Position numbers and translations under genes: made by a program. The notes beneath the pieces were generated by a model. It was not told the DNA's origin, did no database searches, and saw only the letters and a program-made list of their open reading frames with translations. 64,000 nt of DNA from Microcella pacifica (GTDB taxonomy: Bacteria > Actinomycetota > Actinomycetes > Actinomycetales > Microbacteriaceae). This document shows positions 18,309 through 25,635 of the stretch, piece after piece. The stretch covers positions 62,001 through 126,000 of the forward strand of contig NZ_VIKT02000004.1 of the NCBI RefSeq assembly GCF_009371975.2, in the 5' to 3' direction. Positions within the stretch are counted from its first letter, which is position 1. Each line of letters starts with the position of its first letter.

Positions 18309-19535
18309 CTAATCCGGCAGCAGTCGTCGCACGACAGCGTCGGCCAGCAGCCGCCCGCGCAGGGTCAGCACGATGCGGCCCGCGAAGGCGGCGGCCGGTT
18401 CGATGAGTTCGTCGGCGAGCAGGCCAGCGACTGCGTGCCGCCCCGACGGCGTCAGCAGCTCGCGGTCCAGACCCTCGCGCAGCCGCGTCTCGAGCAGAAC
18501 GCGCTCGACGCGCCGCGTCTCGGCGTCGAGCGTCTCGCGACCGGCGGCGGGGCTGACTCCTGCCCCGACCCGCTGCGCATAGGCGTGCGGGTGCTTGACG
18601 TTCCACCACCGCACGCCGCCGACGTGGCTGTGCGCGCCCGGGCCCACACCCCACCAGTCCTGGCCCGTCCAGTAGGCGCGGTTGTGCCGCGAGCGCTGCT
18701 CGGGTGCCGTCGCCCAGTTGCTGACCTCGTACCAGTGGTATCCGGCCGCCGTGAGCCGAGCATCCGCCGCCTCGTAGGCCGCCGCGTGCAGGTCGTCGTC
18801 CACGGGAGGCACCTCGCCGCGCGCGATCTGGCGCGCGAGCTTCGTGCCCTCCTCGACGATGAGGGCGTAGGCGCTCACGTGGTCGGGCCGCTCGGCGAGC
18901 GCGGCCGCGAGGCTCGCCTCCCAGTCATCGGGCGACTCGCCGGGCGTGCCGTAGATGAGGTCGAGGCTCACGGCGAGGCCGGCCGCGCGCGCCTCGGCGA
19001 CGCGGCGCGCGACGTTCTCGGGGTCGTGCGTGCGCTCGAGGGTGCGCAGCACGTGCGGCACCGCCGACTGCATGCCGAACGAAACGCGCGTCACGCCGGC
19101 GTCGGCGAGGGCCGCGAGGCCGGCGGCGTCGATCGAGTCGGGGTTCGACTCGGTCGTGACCTCCGCGTCGGGCGCGAGACCGAATCGGTCGCGCACCGCG
19201 CCGATCATGCGGGCGAGGTCGGCGGGCGGCAGGATCGTCGGCGTGCCCCCGCCGAGGAAGACCGTGCTCGCAGCCCGCGGCGGCAGGCCCGCGGCGTCGA
19301 GCACGCGCGCGGCGAGGTCGAGCTCGGCGATCGCCTGGTCGGCGAAGTCGCTGCGCTTCACCCCGCGCACCTCGTCGGCCGTGTACGTGTTGAAGTCGCA
19401 GTAGCCGCACCGCACGCGGCAGTAGGGCACGTGCAGGTACACGCCGAGTTCGCGCTGCTCGGCGCCCTCCGCGACGGTCGACGGCAGCGCCCCGTCCTCG
19501 GGAGCCGGGTCGGCGATCGGCAGGGCGCTGGGCAC
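18309..19535 (-). CDS. hemW: Heme chaperone HemW (radical SAM)
   Basis: 408-residue radical-SAM protein related to coproporphyrinogen III dehydrogenase but acting as a heme-binding chaperone. The cluster motif is HVPYCRVRCGYCDF (CxxxCxxC), followed by FLGGGTPTILP and the SAM-binding ESNPDSID. The C-terminal HemN-like domain contains NWATAPEQRSRHNRAYWTG and GVGPGAHSHVGG. The GTG at 19535 (VPSALPIADP) is preceded by GGGAG; the open frame extends far upstream but crosses a repeat element and the divergent monooxygenase. In Actinobacteria it commonly precedes hrcA, as here with the DUF4870 pair in between. Confidence 0.93.
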   Translation of the reverse strand: MPSALPIADPAPEDGALPSTVAEGAEQRELGVYLHVPYCRVRCGYCDFNTYTADEVRGVKRSDFADQAIAELDLAARVLDAAGLPPRAASTVFLGGGTPTILPPADLARMIGAVRDRFGLAPDAEVTTESNPDSIDAAGLAALADAGVTRVSFGMQSAVPHVLRTLERTHDPENVARRVAEARAAGLAVSLDLIYGTPGESPDDWEASLAAALAERPDHVSAYALIVEEGTKLARQIARGEVPPVDDDLHAAAYEAADARLTAAGYHWYEVSNWATAPEQRSRHNRAYWTGQDWWGVGPGAHSHVGGVRWWNVKHPHAYAQRVGAGVSPAAGRETLDAETRRVERVLLETRLREGLDRELLTPSGRHAVAGLLADELIEPAAAFAGRIVLTLRGRLLADAVVRRLLPD

Positions 19536-19623
19536 GGCTCCATTCTCCCAGCCCAGGGCAGGCTGCGGCGCCGGGCACCTCGCGGGCCTGCGCGACCTGC
19601 GCGGCACCGCCTCCCGTGCGGCA

Positions 19624-19722
19624 TCTCCACAATTCAGGACGAGACACTGCAGAACGAGGGCCGGGATGCTCTGCCGGGCGTGTCGCGCGGTGCGAGCATC
19701 CCGAACTCCTGAATTGTGGAGA
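19624..19722 (+). repeat. Paired-arm element, complete copy 2
   Basis: Left arm TCTCCACAATTCAGGACG (19624-19641), core GGCGTGTCG (19677-19685), right arm ACTCCTGAATTGTGGAGA (19705-19722). Inside it, CGGGATGCTC (19662-19671) and GAGCATCCCG (19694-19703) form a perfect 10-bp inverted repeat that places the core in a 22-nt loop. It lies between divergent genes (hemW and the monooxygenase), unlike copies 1, 4 and 5. Confidence 0.85.
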
Positions 19723-19778
19723 CGCCGCACCCGTCGGTCGGGGCGTCGACGCCGAAGAACGCGAGTGGAGAGCATGCC

Positions 19779-20897
19779 GTGACGACGAGCCCTGACCACG
19801 ACACCGCGCTGCCCGAGACCACCGAGGTGCTCATCGTCGGCGGCGGGCAGTCCGGCCTCGGTATGGGGTACCGGCTGCGCGAGGCGGGCGTGCCCTTCGT
19901 GATCGTCGACGACCGCGATCGGGTCGGCGACGTGTGGCGGGCGCGCTGGCGCAGCCTCGTGCTCTTCACCCCGCGGCGGTTCTCGGCACTGCCCGGGCTG
20001 CCCCTGCCCGACTCGGCGGGCTACTACCCCACGAAGGACGAGATCGCCGACTATCTCGAGGCGTACGCCGAGAAGCACGCGCTGCCCGTCGTGGCACAGA
20101 CGCGCGTCACGGCGATCACCCGCGACGGTGACGGCGACGGCCGCGGCTTCGTCGCCGACACGACCCGCGGCACCGTGCACGCGCGCGCGGTCGTCATCGC
20201 GACGGGTCCGTTCCAGTACCCGCGCGTGCCCCGCGTCGCCGCGGGCCTGCACCCCGAGGTCGTGCAGGTGCACTCGACCGCGTACGAGGGCCCGGAGGAT
20301 CTGCCTCCCGGACGCATCGCGGTCGTCGGCGGCGGCAACTCGGCTGCACAGCTCGCCGACGAGCTGTCGGCGACGCACGAGGTGACCATGATCGCGCCGC
20401 AGAAGCCGTGGTTCATTCCCGAACGCGTCCTCGGGGCGACCGTGTACTGGCCCCTCAAGCTCTTCGGCATCCTCAGCTCGCCCGCCGACAGCCGCATCAG
20501 CGAGTACATCCACTCTCGCGGCGACGGCATCCTCGGCACGCAGGCGAAGCGCGCCATCCGAGCGGGGCGCCTGCGACTGCTCACGAGCCGCGTGGTCGGC
20601 GCCGCCGGTCGAGAACTCGAGCTGCAGGACGGAACGCGGGTCGAGGTGGATGGGGTGCTGTGGGCCACCGGGTTCCGCGCCCACTACCCCTTCGTGCAGG
20701 TCGACGGTGCGCTGACCGAGCACGGCGCACCTCGTCACGACCGCGGCGTCTCCCCCGTCGACAGCCTGTACTGGATCGGCCTGCCCTGGCAGCGCCGACT
20801 CGATTCCTCGATCATCCACGGCATCGCCGCCGACTCACGCGAGCTCGCCGAGGTCGTGCAGAGCCGCGTGCGCCGCTCTGGCAGGGTGGAGGGGTGA
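19779..20897 (+). CDS. Flavin-containing monooxygenase-like FAD/NAD(P) oxidoreductase
   Basis: 372 residues with two dinucleotide-binding motifs: FAD site LIVGGGQSGLGMGYRLREAG near residue 18, and NADPH site IAVVGGGNSAAQLADEL near 180. Between them lies VVIATGPFQYP, and near the end LWATGFRAHYPF, as in class B flavin monooxygenases and YhdP/CzcO-like proteins. GTG 19779 (VTTSPDHDT) has a GGAGAG ribosome site; the longer in-frame ATG at 19716 falls inside the repeat arm, so I reject it. Overlaps the HAD gene by 4 bp. Substrate unknown. Confidence 0.85.
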   Translation: MTTSPDHDTALPETTEVLIVGGGQSGLGMGYRLREAGVPFVIVDDRDRVGDVWRARWRSLVLFTPRRFSALPGLPLPDSAGYYPTKDEIADYLEAYAEKHALPVVAQTRVTAITRDGDGDGRGFVADTTRGTVHARAVVIATGPFQYPRVPRVAAGLHPEVVQVHSTAYEGPEDLPPGRIAVVGGGNSAAQLADELSATHEVTMIAPQKPWFIPERVLGATVYWPLKLFGILSSPADSRISEYIHSRGDGILGTQAKRAIRAGRLRLLTSRVVGAAGRELELQDGTRVEVDGVLWATGFRAHYPFVQVDGALTEHGAPRHDRGVSPVDSLYWIGLPWQRRLDSSIIHGIAADSRELAEVVQSRVRRSGRVEG

Positions 20898-21598
20898 CCA
20901 CCACCATCCTCTGGGACGTCGACGGAACCCTGCTGCTGAACGCCTACTCCGGCGGCGGTGAGCTCTACCACTCGGCCGTCGAGCGCGCCGTGGAGCGCGA
21001 GCTCGGCCCGGCCCTGCCGCGCACGCACGGCAAGCCCGATGGGCTCATCCTCAGGGAGATCCTCACCCACTTCGGCTACGGCGACGAGTGGCACGAGCGC
21101 GCCCGCACGGTGCTCGACGACCTCTCGGTGGAGCGCGCTGAGAGCGGCGACCGTCGCGAGACCGCACCGGGAGTCGAGGATGCTCTGCGCGCGTGCGCCG
21201 CCCGCGGGTGGCGCAACGCCCTCCTCACGGGCAACTCGCTCACGCGCTCGCGCGTCAAGCTCGAGGGCGCCGGGCTCACGGCTGCGGCGCTCGGCGACGC
21301 GGCGTTCGACTGGCAGCGCTCGTACTTCGGCGCGACGGCGCGCGACCGCAGCGAGATCACCGCGGCCGCGCGCGCGGCCCTCCCCGACGACGCGCTCGTC
21401 ATCATCGGCGACACCCCGCGCGACGACGAGGCGGCTCGGGCCGCGGGCATCCCGTTCATCGCCGTCGCGACGGGGGCGTTCACGGTCGAGGAGCTGCGGC
21501 AGACAGAGGCGATTCTCGTCGTACCCGATCTCGTCGCCGGGCTCGACGAGGTGCTTGCCGCCATCGCCGCGCTGCCCGCGGCCCGCAGCGGCGCCTGA
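20894..21598 (+). CDS. HAD-family hydrolase (phosphoglycolate phosphatase-like)
   Basis: 234 residues. Motif I ILWDVDGTLLLNAYSGG carries the nucleophile and acid/base aspartates, motif II is NALLTGNSLT, motif III has the lysine in SRVKLEGAG, and motif IV is VIIGDTPRDDEAARAAG. A helical C1 cap follows motif I. Family members dephosphorylate phosphoglycolate or small sugar phosphates. It starts with GTG overlapping the monooxygenase stop, so they are co-expressed, but no shared pathway is apparent. The last codons fall in a 16-bp tandem repeat. Confidence 0.87.
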   Translation: MTTTILWDVDGTLLLNAYSGGGELYHSAVERAVERELGPALPRTHGKPDGLILREILTHFGYGDEWHERARTVLDDLSVERAESGDRRETAPGVEDALRACAARGWRNALLTGNSLTRSRVKLEGAGLTAAALGDAAFDWQRSYFGATARDRSEITAAARAALPDDALVIIGDTPRDDEAARAAGIPFIAVATGAFTVEELRQTEAILVVPDLVAGLDEVLAAIAALPAARSGA

Positions 21599-21630
21599 CG
21601 GCCGCGGCGCCTGACGCCCGCGGCGCCTAC
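21588..21630. repeat. 16-bp tandem repeat across two convergent stop codons
   Basis: GCGGCGCCTGACG at 21588, again at 21604, then GCGGCGCCTAC at 21620, period 16 bp. The repeat contains the stop of the HAD gene and reaches the stop of the convergent membrane-protein gene at 21627. Each unit includes TGA, so slippage would add a further stop rather than extend the protein. Confidence 0.6.
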
Positions 21631-22007
21631 ACGACGGGCGTGTAGATCTGCACGAACCAGATCTGCTGCATGCGGTAGAGCATGACCGCCACCGTGATCG
21701 CGGCGACCCCGAGGATGACGGTCGCCCACCGCGAGCGGTCGATGAGCGCCCAGATGATGGCGAGTACCGGCAGTAGCAGCGCCGTGACGAGGTAGATCCA
21801 GTACTCGACCGGGTCGCCCGTGGGCGCGTTGCCCGCGAACGGCGCGACGATGGAGATGACGATCTGAGCGAGAAGCAGCAGCGCGACGAGGGCCGAGCCG
21901 AGCACGGAGACGTCGTTGGGCTTCGTGCCGATGCCGCCGAGCACGAGGCACACGAGCCCGACGAGCAGCGCGACGACGATCTGCGCGATGGTGAACCACT
22001 CGATCAT
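21627..22007 (-). CDS. Small membrane protein of unknown function
   Basis: 126 residues with four hydrophobic segments (about 5-27, 37-58, 69-90, 93-112) separated by short polar loops (GTKPNDVS, GNAPTGDPVEY, DRSRW). The end LYRMQQIWFVQIYTPVV is aromatic. No family recognised. Its ATG overlaps the truB stop by 3-4 bp, so it is translated with truB. Similar small proteins next to truB are likely lineage-specific. Confidence 0.75.
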   Translation of the reverse strand: MIEWFTIAQIVVALLVGLVCLVLGGIGTKPNDVSVLGSALVALLLLAQIVISIVAPFAGNAPTGDPVEYWIYLVTALLLPVLAIIWALIDRSRWATVILGVAAITVAVMLYRMQQIWFVQIYTPVV

Positions 22008-22894
22008 TCGGCCGCCTCCTGAGGGAATCCCACCAGCGTACGGCCGACACCCGCCCGCACCGACACGAGGGCGACGAGTCGACCTCGCGCGTCGACGGCG
22101 GCGAGGGGCTCGGCATCGGGCGAGTCGGGCTGTGCGAGCGTCTTGCCGTGGCCGAGATCTCGCGCCTGGACGTCGCTCACCCTCAGCACCGGGAAGAGCT
22201 GCGCCGCCACCTCGGCGGGCGGCACGAGCGCCTCCGGCGCGATGTCGTCGACCGCGACGGCGCGTGACGTGTCGAACGGGCCCACGCGCGTGCGGCGGAG
22301 CGCCGTGAGGTGTCCGCCGACCCGCAGATCGGCGCCGAGGTCGCGCGCGAGCGCGCGAATGTAGGTGCCCGACGAGCAGTCGATGCGAGCATCCACCTCG
22401 ATGCCGTCAGCCTGCCGACGCACGGCCAGCACCTCGAAAGCGCTCACCGTCACGCGGCGGGCCGCGAGCTCGACCTCCTCGCCAGCGCGCACGCGATCGT
22501 AGGCGCGCCGCCCATCGACCTTGATGGCGCTCACGGCGCTCGGCACCTGCTCGATCTCGCCGGTCAGGCTCCGGATGCCCCGCTCGAGCCTCTCCTGCGT
22601 GACCGCCTCGAGCGCCGCCGGGTCGGCAGTGCCGAGCGGCTCGCCCTCGGCGTCATCCGTCGTCGTCGCGACGCCGAGCCTCATGGTCGTCTCGTACGTC
22701 TTGTCGAGGCCGACGAGGTAGGTGAGCAGGCGCGTGGCCGGGCCGACGCCGAGCGTCAGCAGGCCCGTTGCCATCGGGTCGAGGGTGCCGGCGTGGCCGA
22801 CCCTGCGCGTATCGAGGGCGCGGCGCGCGCGGGCGACGACGTCGTGGCTCGTGAGGCCCTGCGGCTTGTCGACGAAGAGCATCCCGGCGGTCAC
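22004..22894 (-). CDS. truB: tRNA pseudouridine-55 synthase
   Basis: Converts U55 of tRNA to pseudouridine in the T-loop. GMLFVDKPQGLTSHDVV at the N-terminus, catalytic Asp in RVGHAGTLDPMATGLL, and DCSSGTYIRALARDLG later in the synthase domain are all diagnostic. 296 residues from the GTG at 22894; a second in-frame GTG nine bases upstream (22903) is equally possible. Transcribed divergently from panE, with 45 bp between starts. Secure. Confidence 0.95.
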   Translation of the reverse strand: MTAGMLFVDKPQGLTSHDVVARARRALDTRRVGHAGTLDPMATGLLTLGVGPATRLLTYLVGLDKTYETTMRLGVATTTDDAEGEPLGTADPAALEAVTQERLERGIRSLTGEIEQVPSAVSAIKVDGRRAYDRVRAGEEVELAARRVTVSAFEVLAVRRQADGIEVDARIDCSSGTYIRALARDLGADLRVGGHLTALRRTRVGPFDTSRAVAVDDIAPEALVPPAEVAAQLFPVLRVSDVQARDLGHGKTLAQPDSPDAEPLAAVDARGRLVALVSVRAGVGRTLVGFPQEAAE

Positions 22895-22939
22895 AGCATC
22901 CACGCTACCGCTCGGTGCGCAGTGCGTAGGATGCCGAGC

Positions 22940-23941
22940 ATGCGCATCGCCGTTCTCGGAGCCGGGGCCGTCGGCGGCACCCTCGCGGCGCTCCTCCACC
23001 GCGCGGGGCACGACGTGGTCGTGACGGCGCGCGGCGAGCACGGTGCCGCCATTGCGCGCGATGGACTGCTGCTCACGGGCGGCTGGGGCGACCACCGGGC
23101 CCGTGTGCGCGTCGTGGACGCCCTCGTGGCCCCGCTCGACCTGCTTGTCGTCACGACGAAGGTGCACGACACCGCGGCAGCCCTCGAGGCCGCCGCGCGC
23201 ATCGACGGCACGCCCGCGCTCGTCGTGCAGAACGGCCTCGGCGGCGAGGCCGCGGTGCGGGATGCTCTGCCGCACTCCCCCGTCGCGATCGGCCTGGCAC
23301 TCTTCGCCGCGAGCCTTCTCGAGCCAGGGCACGTCGACGTGACGGGCCCGAACCCGCTCGTGCTCGGCGGTGACCCTGCGGCGGTCGCCGTCGCGCTGCC
23401 CGCGCTGCGCTCGGCTCTCCCCGCGGAGGTCACCGTGGCCGACGACATCGTGGGCGCGCAGTGGACGAAGCTGCTCGTCAACCAGGTCAACGCCCTGCCG
23501 GCGGTCACCGGGCTGAGCGTGCAGGAGGTCGTCGCGCACGACGGACTGCGCGCGGTTCTCACGCGCGGCATGCGGGAGACGGCGACCGTCGCGCGGGCGA
23601 AGGGTCTGCACCTGGCACGCATCGGAGCCGTCGGGCCGGACGAGGTCGCGCTGCTGTTGAGCGACGACCCTGCCGCGGGCGAGGCGGTGCCGCGGGCTCT
23701 CGCCGCCAGGATGGGGGACGTGCCGAATCCGGCATCGACGTTGCAGAGCATCCGTCGGGGGCGCGCCACCGAGATCGACGCCCTCAACGGTGTCGTCGTG
23801 GCTGCCGGGGCGGAGGGCGGCGTCGCGACGCCCGTGAACGCGCTCATGGTCGAGCTCGTGCACGAGGTCGAGCGCACGGGCGAGTTCCTCGACCCCGCCG
23901 CCGTTCTCGCCCGGCTCTCCGCGTCACCGGCTCAGGACTAG
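22940..23941 (+). CDS. panE: 2-dehydropantoate 2-reductase (ketopantoate reductase)
   Basis: NADPH-dependent reduction of ketopantoate to pantoate for coenzyme A synthesis. Rossmann motif RIAVLGAGAVGGTLAALL; TTKVHDTAAAL; NGLGGEAAV; catalytic-lysine segment QWTKLLVNQVNALPAVTG; and C-terminal PNPASTLQSIRRGRATEIDALNG, characteristic of the family. 333 residues. ATG 22940. Converges on the small-multidrug-export gene with 7 bp between stops. Paralogues reducing other 2-oxo acids exist, so panE is likely rather than certain. Confidence 0.88.
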   Translation: MRIAVLGAGAVGGTLAALLHRAGHDVVVTARGEHGAAIARDGLLLTGGWGDHRARVRVVDALVAPLDLLVVTTKVHDTAAALEAAARIDGTPALVVQNGLGGEAAVRDALPHSPVAIGLALFAASLLEPGHVDVTGPNPLVLGGDPAAVAVALPALRSALPAEVTVADDIVGAQWTKLLVNQVNALPAVTGLSVQEVVAHDGLRAVLTRGMRETATVARAKGLHLARIGAVGPDEVALLLSDDPAAGEAVPRALAARMGDVPNPASTLQSIRRGRATEIDALNGVVVAAGAEGGVATPVNALMVELVHEVERTGEFLDPAAVLARLSASPAQD

Positions 23942-23948
23942 CGGGCGA

Positions 23949-24425
23949 TCAACCGACGACGGCCGCCACGAAGCCGAGTCCGAGCAGCCCGAAGCCGAGG
24001 CCCCACAGCGTGATCGACACGATCTGCCACAGGATGACGCGCTGGCGCGACGCCCCGAAGCCGACCATGAGGCCCGACGTGATCTGGCTCGGCAGCAGGG
24101 TCTGGCCGAGCAGGCTCACCCCGGGCACGCCCCACGCATCGAAGCGCCGCTTGAAACGCTCCCGCCGCGGTGAGAGCGGCTGCTCGTGGGCTCCCGCCGC
24201 TCCCCGCACTCGGCCGGCGAGCAGCACGACGAGCACCATCGAGATCACATTGCCGAGGATCGCTGCGGGGATCGCCACGAGGGGCGACGCACCGGCGAGG
24301 ATGCCGATCGGCGCCGCGAAGTACGACTCGATGAACGGCACGGCCGCCGCGGCCATGATCACGAGCCACTGCCAGATCGGGTCGACGGTGGCGGTGTAGT
24401 CCTGCAGGTCGGCGAGCATGCGCAT
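23949..24425 (-). CDS. Putative small multi-drug export protein (COG2426 type)
   Basis: 158 residues: a hydrophobic helix (LVIMAAAAVPFIESYFAAPIG), a second (VAIPAAILGNVISMVLVVLLAG), a basic cytoplasmic loop (RRERFKRRFDAWGVPG), then QTLLPSQITSGLMVGFG and a final long hydrophobic stretch. This architecture matches the Sm_multidrug_ex family, which resembles half of a DedA fold. The drug-export name is historical. Stands alone between panE and a repeat-rich gap. Confidence 0.75.
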   Translation of the reverse strand: MRMLADLQDYTATVDPIWQWLVIMAAAAVPFIESYFAAPIGILAGASPLVAIPAAILGNVISMVLVVLLAGRVRGAAGAHEQPLSPRRERFKRRFDAWGVPGVSLLGQTLLPSQITSGLMVGFGASRQRVILWQIVSITLWGLGFGLLGLGFVAAVVG

Positions 24426-24550
24426 CCTTCTCGGTGGGTCGATTCGAGTCTTTCTCCCACGCTATCGACGGGCGCGCGGGCCAGCGTCCCCCGCCCGACG
24501 GAGTGGCGTCTCCGCCTCCCGGCGGAGCGCGCGCCTGCCTCGATCAGCTC

Positions 24551-24707
24551 GCGCCTCCACAAGCGGCGCGCCTCCTGAAGCGGCACGCACCTCCTGGAGC
24601 GGCGCGCGCCTCCACAACTCAGGAGATCGTGCGGCAGAGGTCGTGCGACACGCCGTACCCGCACCCGAACCGCCCCTCAGCCGGTGCCGACTCCTGAATT
24701 GTGGAGA
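24551..24707 (-). repeat. Paired-arm element, copy 3 (inverted), preceded by degenerate arms
   Basis: Complete element at 24609-24707: arm CCTCCACAACTCAGGAGA (24609-24626), core CGACACGCC (24646-24654, complement of GGCGTGTCG), arm ACTCCTGAATTGTGGAGA (24690-24707). Core placement shows it is inverted relative to the other copies. From 24551 three degenerate arm-like units run head to tail (GCGCCTCCACAAGCG, GCGCGCCTCCTGAAGCG, GCACGCACCTCCTGGAGCG). The whole lies in a 346-bp gap with no gene. Confidence 0.8.
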
Positions 24708-24771
24708 CGAACCGGCTGGGGGGCGGGTGGCGCAAGCGGGCGGCGCGGCGCGCAGCGAGGCGGGCGCGCGG

Positions 24772-25635
24772 CTAGCGCATCGCCTTCGTGTGCCAGACGG
24801 TCTTGATCTCGATGAAGGCGCCGATGCGGTCGAGCGACGGCGACGGGATGCCCGGCTCGGGCTGCAGCACGCGCGTGAGCGTCTCGGCCGCGGCGATCTG
24901 CAGGTCGACCCACTCGAGGTCGCCCGCACCGGCCAGGTCGAGCGCGTTCACGTCGGCGTGCGCAGCGAGCCACGGCGCGATCTCGGCCGGTGACCCGGTG
25001 AGGATGTTGACGACTCCCCCGGGAACGTCCGAGGTCGCGAGCACCTCCCCGAGCGATATCGCCGAGAGCGGCGCCCGCTCGTGGGCGACGACGACGACCG
25101 TGTTGCCGGTGAGGATCGCGGGGGCGACGACCGCGGCGAGGCCGAGGAGCGAGGCTCCCGTGGCCTGCTGCGGCGCGATGATCGCGACGACACCGGTCGG
25201 CTCGGGCACCGAGATATTGAAGTACGGGCCGGCGACGGGGTTGGCGTTGCCCGCGACCTGCGCGTACTTGTCGGCCCAGCCCGCGTACCAGACCCAGACA
25301 TCGATCGCCGCGTCGACCTGCGCGCCCGCGGCGGTCGCCGAGACGCCTTCCGACTGCACGATCTCGTCGACGAACTGGGCGCGACGCCCCTCGAGCAGCT
25401 CGGCGATGCGGTACAGCACCTGACCGCGGTTGTACCCGGTCGCGCCGGCCCAGCCGCCCACGGCGCTGCGGGCGGCGACCACGGCATCGCGCGCATCCTT
25501 GCGCGAGGCCTGCGCTGCGTTCGCGAGGAACGCGCCCTTGGGTGTCGCCACCTCGTAGGTGCGACCGCTCTCACTGCGCGGAAACTTGCCGCCCACGTAG
25601 AGCTTGTACGTCTTGGGCACGGTGAGCCGGCTCAC
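24772..25635 (-). CDS. Aldehyde dehydrogenase-like protein lacking the catalytic domain
   Basis: 287 residues matching only the N-terminal NAD-binding part of the aldehyde dehydrogenase fold (KLYVGGKFPRSESGRTYEV, AVGGWAGATGYNRGQVLYRIAELLEGR, GVVAIIAPQQATGASLLGLA, ILTGNTVVVVAHERAPLSA, PGGVVNILTGSPAEIAPWL). It ends after VWHTKAMR, before the region that would hold the catalytic cysteine; LELGGK and the NxGxxC motif are absent. Start GTG 25635 overlaps the stop of the complete dehydrogenase by 4 bp. A stand-alone short partner in this position suggests a structural or regulatory subunit rather than a recent wreck, as the frame is clean. Last gene of the deoC operon. Confidence 0.78.
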   Translation of the reverse strand: MSRLTVPKTYKLYVGGKFPRSESGRTYEVATPKGAFLANAAQASRKDARDAVVAARSAVGGWAGATGYNRGQVLYRIAELLEGRRAQFVDEIVQSEGVSATAAGAQVDAAIDVWVWYAGWADKYAQVAGNANPVAGPYFNISVPEPTGVVAIIAPQQATGASLLGLAAVVAPAILTGNTVVVVAHERAPLSAISLGEVLATSDVPGGVVNILTGSPAEIAPWLAAHADVNALDLAGAGDLEWVDLQIAAAETLTRVLQPEPGIPSPSLDRIGAFIEIKTVWHTKAMR

